A stretch of 64,000 nucleotides of DNA from Hymenobacter persicinus (GCF_004167665.1 NZ_SEWE01000003.1:62001-126000); one strand, 5' to 3'; positions 34,967-43,324 are shown, counted from the first letter of the stretch. Numbers and translations: made by a program. Notes: generated by a model from the sequence alone, not told the origin.

Positions 34967-35533
34967 TTAGCCCAGACGGTGGCCGATAATCTTGTCAACG
35001 GCCTTGAAAAGCTTGCGCGGGGGGTAAGTGCGCCAGGGTAGCTCGTCAAGCTGGCCGCCGAAGTTGACGTAGCTGTCGACGTTGTACTGGCGCATTTCGC
35101 GGATGACGTGCTCCTGGAAATTAACACCGGCAATCCAGCCGTCCTCCACGTCTTCGAACCACTCCTCGTAGTAGGAGTCGTCGGAGCCGTGGAAGTTGAA
35201 CACGTTTTCCCCGACGAGGATAAACTTGCGGATGCCCTCGTGCACCATCAAATCAATGATGTTGCGCTTGAGCTGCATGATGTCGTTTTCGATGGCGTCG
35301 TTCCACTCCCCGATCAGCTCGATGATGCCGATGCCCTCGTCGTAGTCGACGAACAGGATCTTGAGGAATAGGGTGTCGGAGTCGAGGCTGTCCCACTGGG
35401 GGTGGATGTAGTAGCCGTAGATGGTGTTGGTGAACGTGTCGAGGCTGTTTTCGGCCTCGAAGAGGGGGGACCGGGGGTCCTCGGAGGCGGAGTACTGGTC
35501 AATCCAGTTGTAGTGCGGCTCAATGGTATGCAC
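34967..35533 (-). CDS. Conserved-looking acidic protein, unknown
   Basis: A 188-residue soluble protein rich in Asp, Glu, Trp and Tyr (IYGYYIHPQWDSLDSDTLF, FVDYDEGIGIIELIGEWNDA, GSDDSYYEEWFEDVEDGWI). No signal peptide or transmembrane helix. I do not recognise a family. Codon use and composition look normal for the genome. It starts at GTG and is divergent from the DUF885 gene. I have no functional hint. Confidence 0.6.
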   Translation of the reverse strand: MHTIEPHYNWIDQYSASEDPRSPLFEAENSLDTFTNTIYGYYIHPQWDSLDSDTLFLKILFVDYDEGIGIIELIGEWNDAIENDIMQLKRNIIDLMVHEGIRKFILVGENVFNFHGSDDSYYEEWFEDVEDGWIAGVNFQEHVIREMRQYNVDSYVNFGGQLDELPWRTYPPRKLFKAVDKIIGHRLG

Positions 35534-35727
35534 GGCAGGACGCGGGTGTGGTGGTACGGAATAGCAACAACTAGCGGCGCAAAAAGCTCCTTCTCCTACG
35601 GGGATTCTGCTGGCGTTGGCGAACTACCGGGCGTGTGAGCGGCTTTGCGGAAGGCCGGAAATGCGGCGCCGGGCGGGAAAACCGAGCTGTTGGGCGGCGC
35701 GGGCTGCAACTCCGGCCCAAACGGCGT

Positions 35728-35735
35728 TACCTTGG
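35728..35735 (+). promoter_or_regulatory. Possible -7 box for the DUF885 gene
   Basis: TACCTTGG resembles the window's TACCTTTG boxes with one mismatch, 27 bp before the GTG start at 35763. It supports that start over upstream in-frame codons. Confidence 0.35.
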
Positions 35736-35762
35736 GCTGCCACCACCATTCCCCCCCTTCCC

Positions 35763-37565
35763 GTGAAGTATCTGTTTTTATCGGCGACGCTGGCCGCGAC
35801 CCTGCTGGGCCCGTTGATGAGCTATACCCGCCCGACTGCGGCCTCGGCCCTGGCCGCGGCGCCCGCCGACTCCCCGGCCCTGGCCAAGCTGTTTGACCAG
35901 TATTGGGATGAGCGCGCCCGGCTCTACCCGCTCGAAGCTACCGGCCTGGGCGACAACCGCTACAACGACCAGCTGCCCAACTCCGGCACCGCGGCCTACC
36001 GCGCGGCCCAGCAGCAGTTTTTCGAGCGCTACCTCACCCAAGTCCGCACGTTCGACCGCGCCAAGCTCTCCGACCACGACCGGGTGAGCTACGACATCTT
36101 TCTCTACGAGATGCAGATGCGGCTGGAAGGGCTCCGGCAGCCCACCTGGATGATGCCCTTCACCCAGGTCAATGGCCTGCCGATTTCGCTGGCCCAGCTA
36201 GGCGCGGGCACCGGCGACCAGCCCTTCAAGACGACCCAGGACTACGACAACTGGCTGAGCCGGGTGCGGGCCTACCCGGCGTGGGCCGATACGGCCATCA
36301 GCAACTTTCGCCGGGGGATGCGCGCGGGCGTGGTGCTGCCCCGGGCTTTGGTGGAGAAGATGCTGCCCCAGCTCCAGGCCCTGGTGACGGCCGACCCCGC
36401 CAAAAGCGCGTTCTACGGGCCCGTGGCGAAGTTTCCGGCCACCGTGCCGGCCGCCGACCAGCCCCGCCTGACGGCGGCCTACCAGCAGGCCATCCGGGAG
36501 CAGGTAGCACCCACCTACCAGAAGCTACACGACTTTCTGCAGAACGAATACCTGCCCAAGGCCCGCCCCAGCACCGGCATCAGCGCTGTGCCCGGCGGGG
36601 AAAAGCTGTACCGCTACGCCGTGAAGCAGTGGACCACCACCGACCAGACCCCCGACCAGATCTATCAGACCGGCCTGAGCGAGGTAAAGCGCATTCGGGC
36701 GGAGATGGACAAGATTCGGGGGGAGGTAGGCTTCCAGGGCGACCTGAACGCCTTTTTCACCTACCTGAGCACCGACAAGCAGTTCATGCCTTTCAGGACA
36801 GCCGACGAGGTGCTGGCCGTGTACCGGGGCATTCAGGCCAAGATTGACCCCAACCTGAAGAAGATGTTCGGCAAGGTGCCCAAAACCGGATTCGAGGTGC
36901 GGCAGACCGAAGCCTTCCGGGCCGCCTCGGCCAGCGCCCAGTACAACCGCGGCCTACCCGACGGCACCCGCCCCGGCATCTTCTACGTGCCCATCCTCGA
37001 CCCGACCCAGTACAACGTGACCCGGGGCATGGAGGCGCTGTTTCTGCACGAGGCCATTCCGGGCCACCACTACCAGATTGCGCTCCAGCAGGAAAACACC
37101 AGCCTGCCCAAGTTCCGCCGCTTCGGGGGCTACGGGGCCTTCGTGGAGGGCTGGGCCCTCTACACCGAGAGCCTGGGCAAGGAGCTGGGCCTCTACACTG
37201 ACCCCTACCAGCGCGTGGGCGCCCTGAACACCGAAATTCACCGCGCCATCCGCCTCGTGGTGGACGTGGGCATGCACAGCAAGGGCATGACCCGGGAGCA
37301 GGCTATTAAGTACCTGATGGATAACCGCCCGATTTCGGAGCAGGCCGCCGTGGCCGAGATTGAGCGGTACATGGCCAACCCCGGGCAGGCCTTGAGCTAC
37401 AAGATCGGGCAGCTCAAGATTCTGGAGCTGCGCCGCAAGTACGAAAAGCAGTTGGGCCCGAAGTTCCGGCTCAGCGCCTTCCACGACCAGCTGCTGGCCA
37501 ACGCCGCCATGCCCCTGGCCATTGCCGAAAAGGCCATGGACGCCTGGGCCGCGACGCAGAAGTAA
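35763..37565 (+). CDS. DUF885 family secreted metallopeptidase-like protein
   Basis: A 600-residue protein with a signal peptide (KYLFLSATLAATLLGPLMSY). A DUF885 domain covers most of the rest. HEAIPGHHYQIALQ near residue 428 is a HExxGHH-like zinc motif, with FVEGWALYTESLGKELGLY downstream as in the family. DUF885 proteins are thought to be zinc peptidases, possibly for short or cyclic peptides; the substrate here is unknown. GTG 35763 opens the signal peptide, whereas longer in-frame starts would add 49 unrelated residues. Confidence 0.8.
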   Translation: MKYLFLSATLAATLLGPLMSYTRPTAASALAAAPADSPALAKLFDQYWDERARLYPLEATGLGDNRYNDQLPNSGTAAYRAAQQQFFERYLTQVRTFDRAKLSDHDRVSYDIFLYEMQMRLEGLRQPTWMMPFTQVNGLPISLAQLGAGTGDQPFKTTQDYDNWLSRVRAYPAWADTAISNFRRGMRAGVVLPRALVEKMLPQLQALVTADPAKSAFYGPVAKFPATVPAADQPRLTAAYQQAIREQVAPTYQKLHDFLQNEYLPKARPSTGISAVPGGEKLYRYAVKQWTTTDQTPDQIYQTGLSEVKRIRAEMDKIRGEVGFQGDLNAFFTYLSTDKQFMPFRTADEVLAVYRGIQAKIDPNLKKMFGKVPKTGFEVRQTEAFRAASASAQYNRGLPDGTRPGIFYVPILDPTQYNVTRGMEALFLHEAIPGHHYQIALQQENTSLPKFRRFGGYGAFVEGWALYTESLGKELGLYTDPYQRVGALNTEIHRAIRLVVDVGMHSKGMTREQAIKYLMDNRPISEQAAVAEIERYMANPGQALSYKIGQLKILELRRKYEKQLGPKFRLSAFHDQLLANAAMPLAIAEKAMDAWAATQK

Positions 37566-37600
37566 GAAAACACACCGGCTAGCCTAGAGGAAGTAATCAA

Positions 37601-37638
37601 AAACAAAGAGGGCCCTTACACGAGGGCCCTCTTTGTTT
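37601..37638. terminator. Bidirectional terminator
   Basis: AAACAAAGAGGGCCC and GGGCCCTCTTTGTTT form a perfect 15-bp stem between the convergent DUF885 and murQ genes. Confidence 0.92.
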
Positions 37639-37662
37639 CCAGATGGAGTGAAGAAGTTCTAC

Positions 37663-38460
37663 CTACCGCCGCGCCTCAATAGCCGCCCTAACCGACCCGT
37701 GCTGCTTGAGCAGCGCTGCGGCTTCTTCCTGTTGGATGCCCAGCTCGTCCATGATCATCTTTTCGCCGCGGTCCACGAGCTTGTGGTTGGAGAGCTGCAT
37801 GTCGACCATCTTGTTGCCTTTGACCTTGCCCAGACGGATCATGGTGGCGGTAGTGAGCATGTTGAGCACCAGCTTCTGGGCGGTGCCGGCCTTCATGCGG
37901 GTGCTACCCGTTAGGAACTCGGGGCCGGTGACGACTTCGACGGGGTAGTCGGACACGGCGGCCACGGCGGAGGCGGGGTTGCAGACGATGCAGCCGGTGG
38001 CAATGCCGTGGCGGCGGGCAATGGCCAGGCCGCCCACCACGTAGGGCGTACGGCCCGAGGCGGCAATGCCCACGAGCATGTCGTCGGCGGTGATGTCGTA
38101 GGCCTTCAGGTCGCGCCAGGCCTGGGCGGGGTCGTCCTCAGCGTTTTCCACGGCCTTGCGGATGGCCGAGTCGCCGCCGGCAATGATGCCGACCACCAGC
38201 CCGGCGGGCACCCCGAACGTGGGCGGACACTCGGAGGCGTCCAGAATGCCGAGACGGCCGCTGGTGCCGGCCCCGATGTAGAACAGCCGCCCCCCGCGCT
38301 GCAGGCGGGCCACGGTGGCCTCGACGAGCGCCTCAATCTGCGGCAGGGCCCCGGCCACGACCTGCGGCACGGTCTGGTCCACGCTGTTGATGCCGGCCAG
38401 CAGCTCACGGGTGGAAAGCGTTTCGAGGTTGTCGAATTGGGAGGGGCTTTCAGTGCTCAC
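37663..38460 (-). CDS. murQ: N-acetylmuramic acid 6-phosphate etherase
   Basis: A 265-residue SIS-fold lyase that cleaves MurNAc 6-phosphate to GlcNAc 6-phosphate and lactate in cell-wall recycling. FYIGAGTSGRLGILDASECP and VGIAASGRTPYVVGGLAIAR are the SIS active-site loops. GSTRMKAGTAQKLVLNML and HGSVRAAI are conserved in MurQ. It starts at GTG. The usual partner genes for MurNAc uptake are not adjacent. Confidence 0.93.
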   Translation of the reverse strand: MSTESPSQFDNLETLSTRELLAGINSVDQTVPQVVAGALPQIEALVEATVARLQRGGRLFYIGAGTSGRLGILDASECPPTFGVPAGLVVGIIAGGDSAIRKAVENAEDDPAQAWRDLKAYDITADDMLVGIAASGRTPYVVGGLAIARRHGIATGCIVCNPASAVAAVSDYPVEVVTGPEFLTGSTRMKAGTAQKLVLNMLTTATMIRLGKVKGNKMVDMQLSNHKLVDRGEKMIMDELGIQQEEAAALLKQHGSVRAAIEARR

Positions 38461-38535
38461 GGGAGAGGAGTTGGGGAAAGGGTGAAGGAGGGAGAGGAGG
38501 GGTGGGTCGGGATAAGCAGAGCCGTTTGTTGGGCC

Positions 38536-38629
38536 GTCATGCTGAGCGTCAGCGAAGCATCTCGCGGGCTGATGTTGAGTTACTAATCAGACGTGAGCCC
38601 GCGAGATGCTTCGCTTCGCTCTGCATGAC
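38536..38629. repeat. Long inverted repeat (hairpin), family D
   Basis: The left arm 38536-38575 (begins GTCATGCTGAGCG, includes GCGAAGCATCTCGCGGGCT) is nearly the reverse complement of the right arm 38591-38629 (AGCCCGCGAGATGCTTCGC, ending GCATGAC). This makes a stem of almost 40 bp with a few mismatches and a 15-base loop. It is intergenic, downstream of the gene at 38665 and upstream of murQ (both on the minus strand). I recall similar sequences as common dispersed repeats in Hymenobacter genomes. A possible relic half-arm (CTCGGCATGACG) is at 43871. Confidence 0.85.
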
Positions 38630-38664
38630 GTTCTTACTGGTATAGCTGCTACTACGTTTTCTGC

Positions 38665-38937
38665 TCATTTCAGGCGGCCGATGGCGTGGAACTTGTCGAA
38701 GACGTGCTCGGTGTGGGGGGCGTCCTTTTGGAGCTCCCGGGTCAGGTCCTGGCCGGCCCAGTGCTCGTAGTGGTTGCCGCGCCGCCAGAGCCGCGACTTG
38801 GTTACGTCGTAGATCAGACCCTGGTAGCCCACCCAGATTTCGTCCCGGTCCTGGCCATTGCGCAGGGCCAGCTGGGCGCGGGAGTACTCGGGGAGGTCAT
38901 TGGTTGTTAGTTGTCCGTTGTTAGTTGTTAGGGTCAT
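38665..38937 (-). CDS. Cytochrome b5-like heme/steroid-binding mini-protein
   Basis: A 90-residue protein with a cytochrome b5-like domain (residues about 15-90): YSRAQLALRNGQDRDEIWVG, YQGLIYDVTKSRLWRRGNHY, EHWAGQDLTRELQKDAPHTE. The histidines near 54-57 and in APHTEH are placed to bind heme or a steroid-like ligand. The first 14 residues (MTLTTNNGQLTTND) are encoded by the family B repeat (38896-39079), and no other in-frame start codon lies before the domain. So the repeat supplies the start. Redox partner or ligand unknown. Confidence 0.78.
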   Translation of the reverse strand: MTLTTNNGQLTTNDLPEYSRAQLALRNGQDRDEIWVGYQGLIYDVTKSRLWRRGNHYEHWAGQDLTRELQKDAPHTEHVFDKFHAIGRLK

Positions 38938-39079
38938 TCAGTTGTCCTTTGTCCGTTGCCAGTTGTGGAAGAGGAAGGTGATTAGTCGATTGGTGAAGCT
39001 GAGCTTTGGTGTTACCCTTTCGCCGGGCGGGGCAGAACAAACTAACAACCGACAACTAGCAACGGACAACTAACAACTA
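38896..39079. repeat. Hairpin repeat, family B, copy 1
   Basis: The left end (38896-38966) has tandem TTGTTAGTTGTCCGTTG-type units. The right end (39037-39079) has the complementary AACTAACAACCGACAACT-type units. A core with AGCTTTGGTGTTACCC lies between. It overlaps the start of the cytochrome b5-like gene and supplies the TAG stop of the arginase-like gene at 39077. Confidence 0.75.
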
Positions 39080-40228
39080 CCCCAACAGCGCCTGGGTCAG
39101 GATCCAGCGGTTGGGCAGGTCGCCCTGGGCGGCTTTGAAGTAGTCCTCGTAGCTGCAGGGGACGATGCGCTTGATGTCGCTGTTGGCCAGGCTTTCCACT
39201 TCCAGCCACCACTTTTCGGTGCGCTTAGCCTTGTAGAACACCAGCTTGGCCGGGGAACCGGGCAGGCCCACGGCGTAGCGGGTGAAGCGGCGGCTCTGAA
39301 AGTCAGTTTCGCCGCGGCGGTGGTAGAAGCCTTCCACGAAGTACCAGAGCATGGTGGCCAGGGTGGAAGCGGCCAGGCCGTGCACGTCGTGGTCAGGGCG
39401 GTAGCCGTAGAGGCCGAAGGAGCTGAGCTGGTCGTTGTGGCCGGCGTACCAGGCCAGCTTGGCGGCTTCCTCGTTGGTGAGGCCGAAGGGGTTGGCGGGC
39501 GAATACGCCGGCGCGTCGTTCCAGCGCAGGGCCGCCACGTCGAAGCTCACGAAGTCGGCCTGGCGCAGCAGGGGCTCAGCCTGGCGGATATCGTCGCGCA
39601 CCTGGCCCAGGCGCAGGGTTTCGAAGTGCAGCTTTTCCAGGGCCGCCAGCACCTCGGCGGCTACCAGGTACTGCTGGTGGGCGAGCTGGGCGAAGTTGAA
39701 CAGAAAGCTGGGCTCGTGCATCAGAATGCGCCGCAGGTGGGCGGCCTCGGGCGCGGCCGAGTCGTGCTCGGCCATGTCGACGTGCGAATCCACGGTGGCG
39801 AAGCTCACGGGGCGGTCCAGGTTTTCGTAGGCCAAGAACTGCCCGTAATCGAGGTCGTGGCTGCCGCCGAGCAGGATGGGCACGGTGTTGTGCTCGAGCA
39901 GGGTGCTGATGATTTCGCGCAGGCGCAGGTAGGTGTCTTCCAGCGTCAGGCCGGGCCGCAGGTTGCCCAGATCCACCAGCCGCAGCGTGCCGGTGCCTTT
40001 CTGTAGCTGGTAGAAGCGGCGGCGCACCTCGTCGGCGCCGTGTGCGGCCGGGGCGCCGGCGGCACTGCCGCGCCACTCGTCCAGCCCGATAAGGGCCAGA
40101 TCGGCAGTGCGCCAGTCCGGGAACGTGGTGTCCTGGAAGCGCGTGGCGTAGTTCGCCAGCGTAGTAGAGGCCGCGGCGGCCGCGGTAAGCTCCTCGGGGA
40201 GCGGATCAAAGAAGATGGCCAGATTCAT
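39077..40228 (-). CDS. Diverged arginase/formimidoylglutamase-fold protein
   Basis: A 383-residue protein of the ureohydrolase (arginase/agmatinase) fold. The expected metal-site motifs are altered. GGSHDLDYG stands for GGDH(S), TVDSHVDM for DAHxD, and SFDVAALRWNDAP for SxDxDxxDP, so the Asp in the middle of the last motif is Ala. Some ligands remain (His, Asp and His in the first two). It may be a formimidoylglutamase-like paralogue with one metal, or a non-catalytic relative. ATG 40228 starts MNLAIFFDPLPEELTAAAAA. Divergent from the acyl-CoA synthetase gene; I see no clear promoter in the 234-bp gap. Confidence 0.68.
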   Translation of the reverse strand: MNLAIFFDPLPEELTAAAAASTTLANYATRFQDTTFPDWRTADLALIGLDEWRGSAAGAPAAHGADEVRRRFYQLQKGTGTLRLVDLGNLRPGLTLEDTYLRLREIISTLLEHNTVPILLGGSHDLDYGQFLAYENLDRPVSFATVDSHVDMAEHDSAAPEAAHLRRILMHEPSFLFNFAQLAHQQYLVAAEVLAALEKLHFETLRLGQVRDDIRQAEPLLRQADFVSFDVAALRWNDAPAYSPANPFGLTNEEAAKLAWYAGHNDQLSSFGLYGYRPDHDVHGLAASTLATMLWYFVEGFYHRRGETDFQSRRFTRYAVGLPGSPAKLVFYKAKRTEKWWLEVESLANSDIKRIVPCSYEDYFKAAQGDLPNRWILTQALLG

Positions 40229-40462
40229 CGGGCGCGGAAAGAGCAGGCCAACAAAACTACGCAAAAGCGGCCACCCTCGCGCGCTGTTCCGCGTTAGAGA
40301 AGCCGGCAAGCTGCACTGTAAATAGGCTTTACGGCAAAAAATCTATTTATTTAAGCAGCCTTACCCTTCAGGCCCGCTCCGCATTGTTCGCTCCAAGAGC
40401 ATTTTGCTGCGCCTCGCGCGCCCTGGCAATCTGCTTTTCCCACCCTTTGTGTTTCTCTCTCC

Positions 40463-42241
40463 ATGGAAGTTCGTCGTTCATTTGACATCCTGACTCACCA
40501 ACTCGCCACCACGCCCAAAACCGACGCGCTGGCGGCTAAAATCAACGGCACCTGGGAAAAAATCAGCACCCAGCAGCTCCAGGACAACGTCAACCAGGTC
40601 AGCCTGGGGTTGCTCGAGCTCGGCATTCAGAAGGGCGACAAGGTGGCTATCATCTCCATGAACCGGCCCGAGTGGATGTTTGCCGACTTCGGCATTGCCC
40701 AGGTGGGCGCCACCAGCGTGCCGATGTACCCCAGCATCACGGTCGAGGACTACAAGTACATCTTCAAGGATGCCGGCGTAAAGGCCGTGTTCGTGTCCGA
40801 CGACAAGCTCTACGCCAAAGTGAAGGAAGCCACCGCCGACCTGCCCGAGGTCAAGCACGTGTTTACCTTCGACAAGGTGCAGGGCGCTCCGCACTTCAGT
40901 GAGCTGCTCGAAAAGGGCAAAAAGGGTGACCCGGCCACGCTTGAGCCCCTCAAGGCCGCCGTGCAGCCCGACGACCTGCTCACGCTTATCTACACCTCCG
41001 GCACCACCGGCAACCCGAAGGGGGTGATGCTCAGTCACGACAATATCCTGAGCAACTGCCGCAACTCCCAGCGCTTTGTGCCCGTGAATGCCGCCGATAC
41101 GGCCCTGAGCTTCTTGCCGCTCTGCCACATCTTCGAGCGGATGGTGACTTACCTCTACATGATTAATGGGGTGAGTATCTACTACGCCGAGAGCATGGAA
41201 GTCATTGCGGACAACCTGCGCGAGGTGAAGCCCCAGATTTTCACCACCGTACCCCGCCTGCTGGAAAAGGTCTACGACAAGATTGTGGCGAAGGGCCACG
41301 AGCAGGAAGGCATCAAGAAAAGCCTGTTTTTCTGGGCTCTGGACCTGGGTCTGAAGTACGACACCCAGAAAGACCAGGGCTTTGTCTACAACACCCAGCT
41401 GGCCCTGGCCAACAAGATCATCTTCAACAAGTGGCGCGAGGCCCTGGGCGGCAACCTGCGCTGCATCGTCAGCGGGGGCGGGGCCCTGCAGCCGCGCTTG
41501 GCCCGGGTGTTCTGGGCGGCCGGCATCCGGGTGATGGAAGGCTATGGCCTGACCGAAACCTCCCCCGTTATTGCCGTGGGGGGCTTTGAGCCCGAAAACA
41601 ACCTAATTGGCACCGTCGGCCCGCTCATCGACAACGTGGAAGTCAAGATTGCCGAAGACGGCGAAATCCTGACCCGCTCGGCCTCGGTGATGAAGGGCTA
41701 CTACAACCAGCCCGAGCTGACGGCCAAGGAAATCGACGCCGACGGCTGGTTCCATACCGGCGACATCGGCGAGTTCGTCAACGGCCGCTTCCTCAAAATC
41801 ACGGACCGCAAGAAGGAGATGTTCAAAACCTCGGGCGGCAAGTACATTGCCCCGCAGGTCATCGAGGGCAAGCTCAAGGAGTCGCCGCTGGTGGAGCAGT
41901 GCATGGTGGTGGGCGCCGACCAGAAGTTCCCCGCTGCCCTCATCATCCCGTCGTTCGACGACCTCAAGGGCTGGTGCAAGCGCAACGGCGTGGACTGCAA
42001 CGGCCCGAAGGAGGAGCTGGTCAAGAACGAGAAGGTGGTCAAGATGTACGACGAGCTGGTCAAGAAGTACAACCAGAGCTTCGCCCAGTGGGAGCAGGTC
42101 AAGAAGTTTGTGCTCATGCCCAACCAGTGGACCGTGGAAACCGGCGAGATGACGCCCACCATGAAGGTGAAGCGCAAAATCATCACTGAAAACAACAAGG
42201 ACGTCATCGAAGCCCTCTACCACCACGACGAGCGGCGGTAA
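40463..42241 (+). CDS. Long-chain fatty acid-CoA ligase (FAA1 type)
   Basis: A 592-residue AMP-forming enzyme that activates fatty acids with CoA and ATP. P-loop-like LIYTSGTTGNPKGVMLSHDN, YGLTETSPVIAVG, adenylate motif GWFHTGDIGEFVNGRFLKIT, and DRKKEMFKTSGGKYIAPQVI are all intact. It is of the long bacterial/eukaryotic FAA1 class. It lies 2.9 kb upstream of the MarR/beta-oxidation cluster on the same strand and would supply its substrates. A terminator follows immediately. Confidence 0.93.
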   Translation: MEVRRSFDILTHQLATTPKTDALAAKINGTWEKISTQQLQDNVNQVSLGLLELGIQKGDKVAIISMNRPEWMFADFGIAQVGATSVPMYPSITVEDYKYIFKDAGVKAVFVSDDKLYAKVKEATADLPEVKHVFTFDKVQGAPHFSELLEKGKKGDPATLEPLKAAVQPDDLLTLIYTSGTTGNPKGVMLSHDNILSNCRNSQRFVPVNAADTALSFLPLCHIFERMVTYLYMINGVSIYYAESMEVIADNLREVKPQIFTTVPRLLEKVYDKIVAKGHEQEGIKKSLFFWALDLGLKYDTQKDQGFVYNTQLALANKIIFNKWREALGGNLRCIVSGGGALQPRLARVFWAAGIRVMEGYGLTETSPVIAVGGFEPENNLIGTVGPLIDNVEVKIAEDGEILTRSASVMKGYYNQPELTAKEIDADGWFHTGDIGEFVNGRFLKITDRKKEMFKTSGGKYIAPQVIEGKLKESPLVEQCMVVGADQKFPAALIIPSFDDLKGWCKRNGVDCNGPKEELVKNEKVVKMYDELVKKYNQSFAQWEQVKKFVLMPNQWTVETGEMTPTMKVKRKIITENNKDVIEALYHHDERR

Positions 42242-42262
42242 AGGCCCCGCTATTTTCGACGC

Positions 42263-42297
42263 AAAAAAAGCCCTGCTCCCCGGAGTAGGGCTTTTTT
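42263..42297 (+). terminator. Intrinsic terminator of the acyl-CoA synthetase gene
   Basis: AAAAAAAGCCCTGCTCC pairs with AGTAGGGCTTTTTT (one mismatch), GC-rich core, followed by a T-run. Confidence 0.88.
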
Positions 42298-42388
42298 GTG
42301 TGCGCGCCGCTCCCGCGAAAGGCTATTATTTTAGCGGGTTGCTGCGTAACTTTCGGGTCTGTTTTATTCCTAAAAATCAGCCTGCTTG

Positions 42389-43180
42389 ATGAAACGAATT
42401 ACCACTGCATTGTTTACGCTTTCCACGGCCGCCGTGCTACTGACGGGCTGCACCAAAAAGGGCGAACCAGGCCCGGCCGGCGCCACGGGTGCCACTGGCG
42501 CTACCGGTCCCACCGGCCCGTCGGGTCAGAACCTGACTGGCACCGTGTATGGCTTCGTGAACCCCGTGGATGAAAACGGCAGCAACACGACGCTGGCAAA
42601 AAGCGGCGTTACCGTGACTCTGGAAGGCGCCACGACCTTGACGGCGACCACCGACGCTAACGGCCGCTACGAGTTTCCCGGCGTGCGCAACGGCACCTAC
42701 AACATGACCTATTCCCGCACCGGCCTAGCCACGCTGCGGCGCTTCGCCGTCACCCACGTCGGCGGCGACCAGCCCACGTTCCTGGGGCTGGCCACCTTGT
42801 CGCAGGTTTCCAATACCGTGGCCGGCAACCTCGTGCTGGGCTCGCCCACCGCGACGTCCATTCCCCTGACCATGCTGGTCACCAACCCCAACCCGGCGAC
42901 CAACTTCCGGGTGTCGTTTTTTGCCAGCACCACGCCCGGGGTTACTTCCGCCACCGGCACGCTGGTAACCACTTTCATTCTCACTAACGGGGGAGTGGTG
43001 AATCTGTCGTTGGCCCGTACTTCCCTGCAAAACGTTGGCTTTGCCACCGGCTCCACTATTTATCTGGTGGCTTATGGCAGCGCCGTGAACCTGGCCAGCT
43101 ACGTAGATCCGCTCACCGGCCGGTTTGTGTACCCTTCACTGAATCCGACGCCTTCCAACGTGGTGAGCTTCGTGCTCTAG
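42389..43180 (+). CDS. Lipoprotein with collagen-like segment and carboxypeptidase-regulatory-like domain
   Basis: A 263-residue lipoprotein: MKRITTALFTLSTAAVLLTGC has the lipobox LLTGC. After a KKGEPG start come collagen-like Gly-X-Y triplets (GPAGATGATGATGPTGPSGQ, seven to eight triplets). A beta-sandwich domain follows (about 50-110; GVTVTLEGATTLTATTDANG, then GRYEFPGVRNGTYNMTYS), typical of CarboxypepD_reg-like/SdrB-type folds. The rest is beta-rich. It is probably a surface protein; partner unknown. ATG 42389 follows directly on an in-frame TTG. Confidence 0.72.
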   Translation: MKRITTALFTLSTAAVLLTGCTKKGEPGPAGATGATGATGPTGPSGQNLTGTVYGFVNPVDENGSNTTLAKSGVTVTLEGATTLTATTDANGRYEFPGVRNGTYNMTYSRTGLATLRRFAVTHVGGDQPTFLGLATLSQVSNTVAGNLVLGSPTATSIPLTMLVTNPNPATNFRVSFFASTTPGVTSATGTLVTTFILTNGGVVNLSLARTSLQNVGFATGSTIYLVAYGSAVNLASYVDPLTGRFVYPSLNPTPSNVVSFVL

Positions 43181-43211
43181 CCGAATTCCGGCGGTGCTCA
43201 GTAAGCACGGC

Positions 43212-43262
43212 TTTGGGCCAGCTTCCGAACTGTAGAGGTCGGGAGCTGGCCCAAACTTTTTT
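43212..43262 (+). terminator. Intrinsic terminator of the collagen-like lipoprotein gene
   Basis: TTTGGGCCAGCT pairs with AGCTGGCCCAAA, with a 20-base loop that has its own TCCGAAC/GGTCGGG pairing, then CTTTTTT. Confidence 0.8.
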
Positions 43263-43279
43263 CTCCGGAACTAGTATGC

Positions 43280-43305
43280 AAGCATAACATATTCTTTGTA
43301 TGTTT
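43280..43305 (+). promoter_or_regulatory. Dyad operator, site 1 (marR promoter)
   Basis: AAGCATA (43280-43286) and TATGTTT (43299-43305), separated by exactly 12 bp, form an inverted repeat of the type AARCATA-N12-TATGYTT. The same layout appears at 48088-48113 before the acyl-CoA dehydrogenase gene, with the same flanking bases GC and CATwTTCTT in the spacer. It lies 19 bp before the MarR ATG. The TATGTTTA at its right end could be the -7 box, so regulator binding would block transcription. A likely MarR autoregulatory site. Confidence 0.6.
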
Positions 43306-43324
43306 ACCGGACTTCTATTGCGCC

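Noticed and set aside
40229..40462. Promoters in the gap between the arginase-like and acyl-CoA synthetase genes
   Set aside because: No TAnnTTTG box with acceptable match was found on either strand, so none is reported.
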